Below, in pieces: positions 5,057 through 8,241 of a stretch of DNA of 8,241 bases. Position 1 is the stretch's first letter. Every line of letters begins with the position of its first letter. Source of the DNA: Desulfurococcales archaeon. Lineage in GTDB: Archaea; Thermoproteota; Thermoprotei_A; Sulfolobales; WAQK01. The stretch lies in assembly GCA_027016915.1 (NCBI GenBank), contig JALURJ010000295.1, positions 1 through 8,241 on the forward strand, read 5' to 3'. Made by a program: the position numbers and the translations under genes. A model generated the notes under the pieces. It was not told the origin of the DNA. It ran no database searches and saw nothing but the letters and a program-made list of their open reading frames with translations.

Positions 5057-7123
5057 TTGTCCGGGGTTAGGGTGGGTGTAGACATAGGAGGCACTTTTAC
5101 GGACCTGGTGGCCTTCGACGAGTCGAGCGGCAGGCTCCTCCACCTCAAAATACCTACAACCCCCAGGGACCCCTCCAAGTGCTTCCTAGAGGTCATGGAA
5201 GCCCTAGACGTGGAGGTCCAGAGGATCAGCATAATAGTTCATGCCACCACGTTGGGCACCAACATGTTCCTGGGCCAAACAGGCCTTGAGCCCCCGAGGG
5301 CGGTTTTGATAACCAACAAGGGGTTCCGCGACATCATAGAGATTGGGAGGCAGAACAGGCCCGAGCTCTACAACGTGTTCTTCACGCGGCCAAGACCCCT
5401 GGTCCCCCGCTCGATGAGGATCGGCATACCGTGCAGAATAGGGCCCGGCGGCGAGGAGATCGAACCGCTTGACGAGGAGGAGGTTGCACGGATCGCCAGG
5501 GATCTCTGCGGCTCAGCCGAGGTTTTCGCAGTCTCCCTGCTCCACAGCTATAGGAACCCGGCCCACGAGAAAACGGTTAAAGAGATAGTGGAACGGGAGT
5601 GCCCCGGAGCAGTGGTTGTGGCGAGCCACGAGGTCGACCCCCAGCCCGGCGAGTATGAGAGGACCAGCACCACGCTGGTCAACGCTCTCCTCAGACCCAT
5701 GCTCTCCAAGTACCTCTCCAGGCTTGAAGCCAGGCTGCGTAGAAGGGGGTACAGGGGAAAATTACTCGTGATGCGGAGCAGCGGTGGAGTAGCCGATCTC
5801 AAGACCGCCGTGGAGATGCCTGCAGCCTTCATAGAGAGCGGCCCTGCGGCAGGCGCCATAGCCGTGGCCTACATGTCAAGCCTCATGGGTATAGACAGGG
5901 CCCTAGGCTTCGACATGGGCGGCACGACGGCCAAGGCCTCCGCCATAATCGGCGGGAAGCCCGAGGTGGTCCCCGAGTACGAGGTGGGCGGCAGGGTCCA
6001 CATGGGGAGGATGCTGAGGGGCTCAGGCTACCCGGTTAGGTTCCCCTACATAGACCTGGCCGAGGTGAGCGCTGGCGGGGGCACCATAGCTTGGGTCGAC
6101 GAGGGCGGGGCCCTAAGGGTAGGCCCCATTAGCGCTGGCGCCGAGCCCGGGCCCGCATGCTACGGTAGGGGCGGCGAGAAGCCAACCGTAACTGACGCTA
6201 ATCTTCTCCTAGGAAGGCTGCCCAGAGCGCTGGCTGGAGGCTCGATAGCGCTGAGCGAGGAGCTAGCGCGGAAAGCGGTGGCCAGGGTGGGAGAACAGCT
6301 TGGCATGGACCCCCATGAGGCTGCAGCGGGCATTATAAGGATAGCTAACACCATCATGGCCAGAGCCCTACGCTTGGTGAGCATAGAGAGGGGCCACGAC
6401 CCCCGCGAGTTCTCCCTCTTCGCATTCGGGGGTGCAGGACCCCTTCATGCGGTGGCGCTGGCCCAGGAGCTGGGGGTGAGGGAGGTTGTGGTCCCTCCCC
6501 TCCCCGGGGTCTTCTCGGCGCTGGGCCTCCTGGTAGCCGATTACCGCCACGACTACTACGCCAGCGTAGTGAAGAGGGCGGACATGGTGGAGGATGGGGA
6601 GATTGAGGAGAAGTTTAGGCTACTGGAGGAGAGGGCTGTAAGAACCCTTAGGTCGGAGGGGGTTCCCGAGGAGAACATCCGGTTGGTTAGGATGCTCGGC
6701 ATGAGATACTGGGGCCAGGCCTACGAGCTAACCATACCCTACAGGGGGAGTGTGGAGGAGGCTGTTGCTGATTATCATGCAGCCCATGAGGCCCGCTACG
6801 GCTACAGCATGCCCGAGGAGGAGGTGGAGATAGTTGTCGCCAAGCTAGAGGCTGTAGGCCTCGTTCAGAAACCGAGGCTCCCCTCCGGGCAGATGGTGGA
6901 GCACAGGCCCGAGCCAGCGGGGCGCAGGGAGGTGTACTTTGAGGACGAGGGTTGGAGGCCTACACCCATCTATAGGAGGGAGAAGCTTAGGCCCGGAGCA
7001 GTGGTAGAGGGGCCGGCCATCATCGAGAGCTACGAGAGCACAGTTCTGGTGCCGCCCGGCTTCACCTCCCGGGTTGATTCGTGGTACTCCCTCATAATAC
7101 GCTCCGAGGAGATGTGGGGGTGA
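5057..7123 (+). CDS. hyuA: Hydantoinase/oxoprolinase family protein, subunit A
   Basis: This is the ATP-binding subunit of the two-part hydantoinase/5-oxoprolinase family, which couples ATP hydrolysis to opening of cyclic amides; related carboxylases act on acetone or acetophenone. At 688 residues it is full length for HyuA. The N-terminal ASKHA-type domain begins with DIGGTFTD (9-16), followed by HATTLGTN (about 62-69). The central hydantoinase A domain has RSSGG, ESGPAAG (260-266) and DMGGTTAK (286-293, a second nucleotide-binding signature), then AEVSAGGGT and AGAEPGPACYG. The C-terminal part contains FGGAGPLHA and PGVFSALG, both typical of the family. The TTG start is chosen because it directly precedes the family N-terminus (VRVGVDIGG) and follows GGGTGAG. 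The hyuB start lies 6 bases downstream, so the two are co-transcribed. Sequence alone does not distinguish hydantoinase, 5-oxoprolinase and acetone-carboxylase-type activities; only subunits A and B are visible here. Confidence 0.94.
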   Translation: MSGVRVGVDIGGTFTDLVAFDESSGRLLHLKIPTTPRDPSKCFLEVMEALDVEVQRISIIVHATTLGTNMFLGQTGLEPPRAVLITNKGFRDIIEIGRQNRPELYNVFFTRPRPLVPRSMRIGIPCRIGPGGEEIEPLDEEEVARIARDLCGSAEVFAVSLLHSYRNPAHEKTVKEIVERECPGAVVVASHEVDPQPGEYERTSTTLVNALLRPMLSKYLSRLEARLRRRGYRGKLLVMRSSGGVADLKTAVEMPAAFIESGPAAGAIAVAYMSSLMGIDRALGFDMGGTTAKASAIIGGKPEVVPEYEVGGRVHMGRMLRGSGYPVRFPYIDLAEVSAGGGTIAWVDEGGALRVGPISAGAEPGPACYGRGGEKPTVTDANLLLGRLPRALAGGSIALSEELARKAVARVGEQLGMDPHEAAAGIIRIANTIMARALRLVSIERGHDPREFSLFAFGGAGPLHAVALAQELGVREVVVPPLPGVFSALGLLVADYRHDYYASVVKRADMVEDGEIEEKFRLLEERAVRTLRSEGVPEENIRLVRMLGMRYWGQAYELTIPYRGSVEEAVADYHAAHEARYGYSMPEEEVEIVVAKLEAVGLVQKPRLPSGQMVEHRPEPAGRREVYFEDEGWRPTPIYRREKLRPGAVVEGPAIIESYESTVLVPPGFTSRVDSWYSLIIRSEEMWG

Positions 7124-7126
7124 GGG
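7119..7126 (+). promoter_or_regulatory. Ribosome-binding site of hyuB overlapping the hyuA stop
   Basis: GGTGAGGG closely matches the archaeal anti-Shine-Dalgarno partner, spans the hyuA TGA (7121-7123), and ends 3 bases before ATG 7130. It fixes the hyuB start and implies translational coupling with hyuA. Confidence 0.6.
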
Positions 7127-7129
7127 GTT

Positions 7130-8241
7130 ATGGGTCGGAGGAGCATTTCCTTCGAGGTCGTGAGGAACGCGGCTATCTTCATCTCCGAGGAGATGGGCGT
7201 GGTTTTGAGGAACACCGCTTACAGTCCGAACATAAAGGATAGGCTGGACCATTCCTGCGCCATCCTCACCCCCGAGGGAGAGCTGGTGGCTCAGGCCGAG
7301 CACATACCGGTGCATCTCGGCAGCATGGCCGTGGGGGTGGAGAACACCTTCAGGTACCTGGAGAGGGAGGGGGAGACCCTGGATCCCGGAGACGTTATCA
7401 TGGTTAACGACCCATACATAGCTGGAACCCACCTTAACGACATCATGCTGCTGAAACCCGTGTATGCCGGGGGGCGCATCATAGCGGTGGTGGCCAACAA
7501 GGCCCACTACGTGGATGTGGGAGGGATGGTTCCGGGAAGCATAGGGGGCGAGGTGCGGGAGCTGCTGCAGGAAGGCGTGGTTATCCCTCCTGTAAAGCTG
7601 GTTAGAAAGGGTGTTCTCCAGAAGGGCATCATGAAGCTTGTGGAGGCCAATGTGAGGACCCCTAAGTATTTCCGCGGGGATCTCAGAGCCCAACTAGCAG
7701 CGCTAAACGTCGGCGAGAAGAGGCTGAAGGAGCTAGCCATCAAGTATGACCCCAGCACTCTTCTCGAGGCCTGGAGCTACATCCTCGACTACACGGAGCA
7801 GTACACCAGGAACAGGATACTCAGGGAGGGAAGGCCGGGCAGCTACGGGGCGGAGGACTACGTGGAGATCCCGCGCCTAGGCCTAATACCCATACGGGTC
7901 AGGGTGGAGATAAGAGGCGGAGCTATTAGGGTGGACTTCACAGGTACAGCTAGGCAGGTAGAGGCCCCCCTTAACGCGGTATATGGGGTCACGGTTGCAG
8001 CCACGAGCTTCGCCTTGAAGAGCCTGGTGGACCCCGAGATGCCCTTCAACCACGGCTTCTTCCGGGTGGTCGACATCTACGCTCCGCCGGGCAGCCTGCT
8101 TAACCCCACGCCCCCGGCACCCGTCTCAGGCGGCAATGTGGAGACCTCCCAGAGAATAGTCGATGTCGTCTTCAAGGCGCTGGCCGGGGCGTTCCCCGAA
8201 AGGGTGCCGGCAGCCAGCTGTGGCAGCATGAACAACATAAT
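7130..8241 (+). CDS. hyuB: Hydantoinase/oxoprolinase family protein, subunit B (partial)
   Basis: This is the amidohydrolase-side subunit that works with HyuA on cyclic amide or hydantoin-like substrates. The frame is open for 370 codons and runs off the right edge, so roughly the last third is missing (family length is usually 510-600). The N-terminus, with FEVVRNAA, EEMGVVLRNTAYSPNIKDR (about 21-38), HIPVHLGSM (58-66), NDPYIAGTHLNDI (93-105) and KAHYVDVGG (124-132), matches HyuB closely. The Asp/His-rich segments are those normally associated with metal binding and catalysis. Farther on, SGGNVETSQRIVDVV and PAASCGSMNN are also family motifs. ATG 7130 starts right after a strong ribosome-binding site overlapping the hyuA stop. 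No frameshift is seen in the visible part. As with HyuA, the true substrate is undetermined. Confidence 0.94.
   Translation, partial: MGRRSISFEVVRNAAIFISEEMGVVLRNTAYSPNIKDRLDHSCAILTPEGELVAQAEHIPVHLGSMAVGVENTFRYLEREGETLDPGDVIMVNDPYIAGTHLNDIMLLKPVYAGGRIIAVVANKAHYVDVGGMVPGSIGGEVRELLQEGVVIPPVKLVRKGVLQKGIMKLVEANVRTPKYFRGDLRAQLAALNVGEKRLKELAIKYDPSTLLEAWSYILDYTEQYTRNRILREGRPGSYGAEDYVEIPRLGLIPIRVRVEIRGGAIRVDFTGTARQVEAPLNAVYGVTVAATSFALKSLVDPEMPFNHGFFRVVDIYAPPGSLLNPTPPAPVSGGNVETSQRIVDVVFKALAGAFPERVPAASCGSMNNI

Noticed and set aside
6845..7693. 282-codon open frame on the minus strand
   Set aside because: It lies antisense to the 3' end of hyuA and the 5' part of hyuB, both strong family matches. Its His- and Pro-rich translation is typical of a GC-rich antisense shadow.

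Overview
The window looks like chromosomal DNA of a hyperthermophilic crenarchaeon (Thermoproteota, Aeropyrum/Desulfurococcales-like). This rests on GC-rich genes dominated by AGG and ATA codons, TTG starts, TTTATAG-type TATA boxes about 35-45 bases before start codons, very short leaders, and protein sequences that resemble archaeal homologues. The genus assignment is an inference and is not secure.

Left part (1-985). The first ~450 bases are AT-richer and carry no gene I can support, only T-tracts and one TATA-like box. They are followed by a YgjP/DUF45-type zinc metallopeptidase gene. Its frame is open to 985 except for one TAG (884-886), which sits where the family has a conserved Trp just after the zinc site. 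Its start is also unclear.

proC (982-1779, minus strand) encodes pyrroline-5-carboxylate reductase, the last step of proline synthesis. It converges on the peptidase frame, and their stop codons overlap. The Rossmann glycine motif can only be included if translation begins at a non-canonical codon (ATT 1779 or CTG 1773) or if there is a frameshift, because the first canonical in-frame start (GTG 1698) would remove it.

Right part (1960 to the end, plus strand). Five genes run in the same direction: an aldo/keto reductase (1960-2964), a multi-pass membrane protein of unknown function (3021-3956), a PLP enzyme of the D-cysteine desulfhydrase/ACC deaminase family (3995-4984), hyuA (5057-7123) and hyuB (7130 to beyond 8241). 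TATA-like boxes precede the reductase, the PLP enzyme and hyuA, so these look like separate or nested transcription units rather than one operon. Only hyuA-hyuB (6-base gap) is clearly co-transcribed. HyuA and HyuB are the ATP-dependent and amidohydrolase halves of the hydantoinase/5-oxoprolinase family, and their exact substrate cannot be read from sequence. Proline synthesis, D-cysteine breakdown and possibly 5-oxoproline or hydantoin hydrolysis suggest an amino-acid salvage neighbourhood, but the functional link is inferred.

I found no convincing new defence system, mobile element, CRISPR array, tRNA or rRNA. The points most worth a second look are the TAG-interrupted metallopeptidase, the missing canonical start of proC, and the uncharacterised membrane family with a buried Glu-Glu pair.
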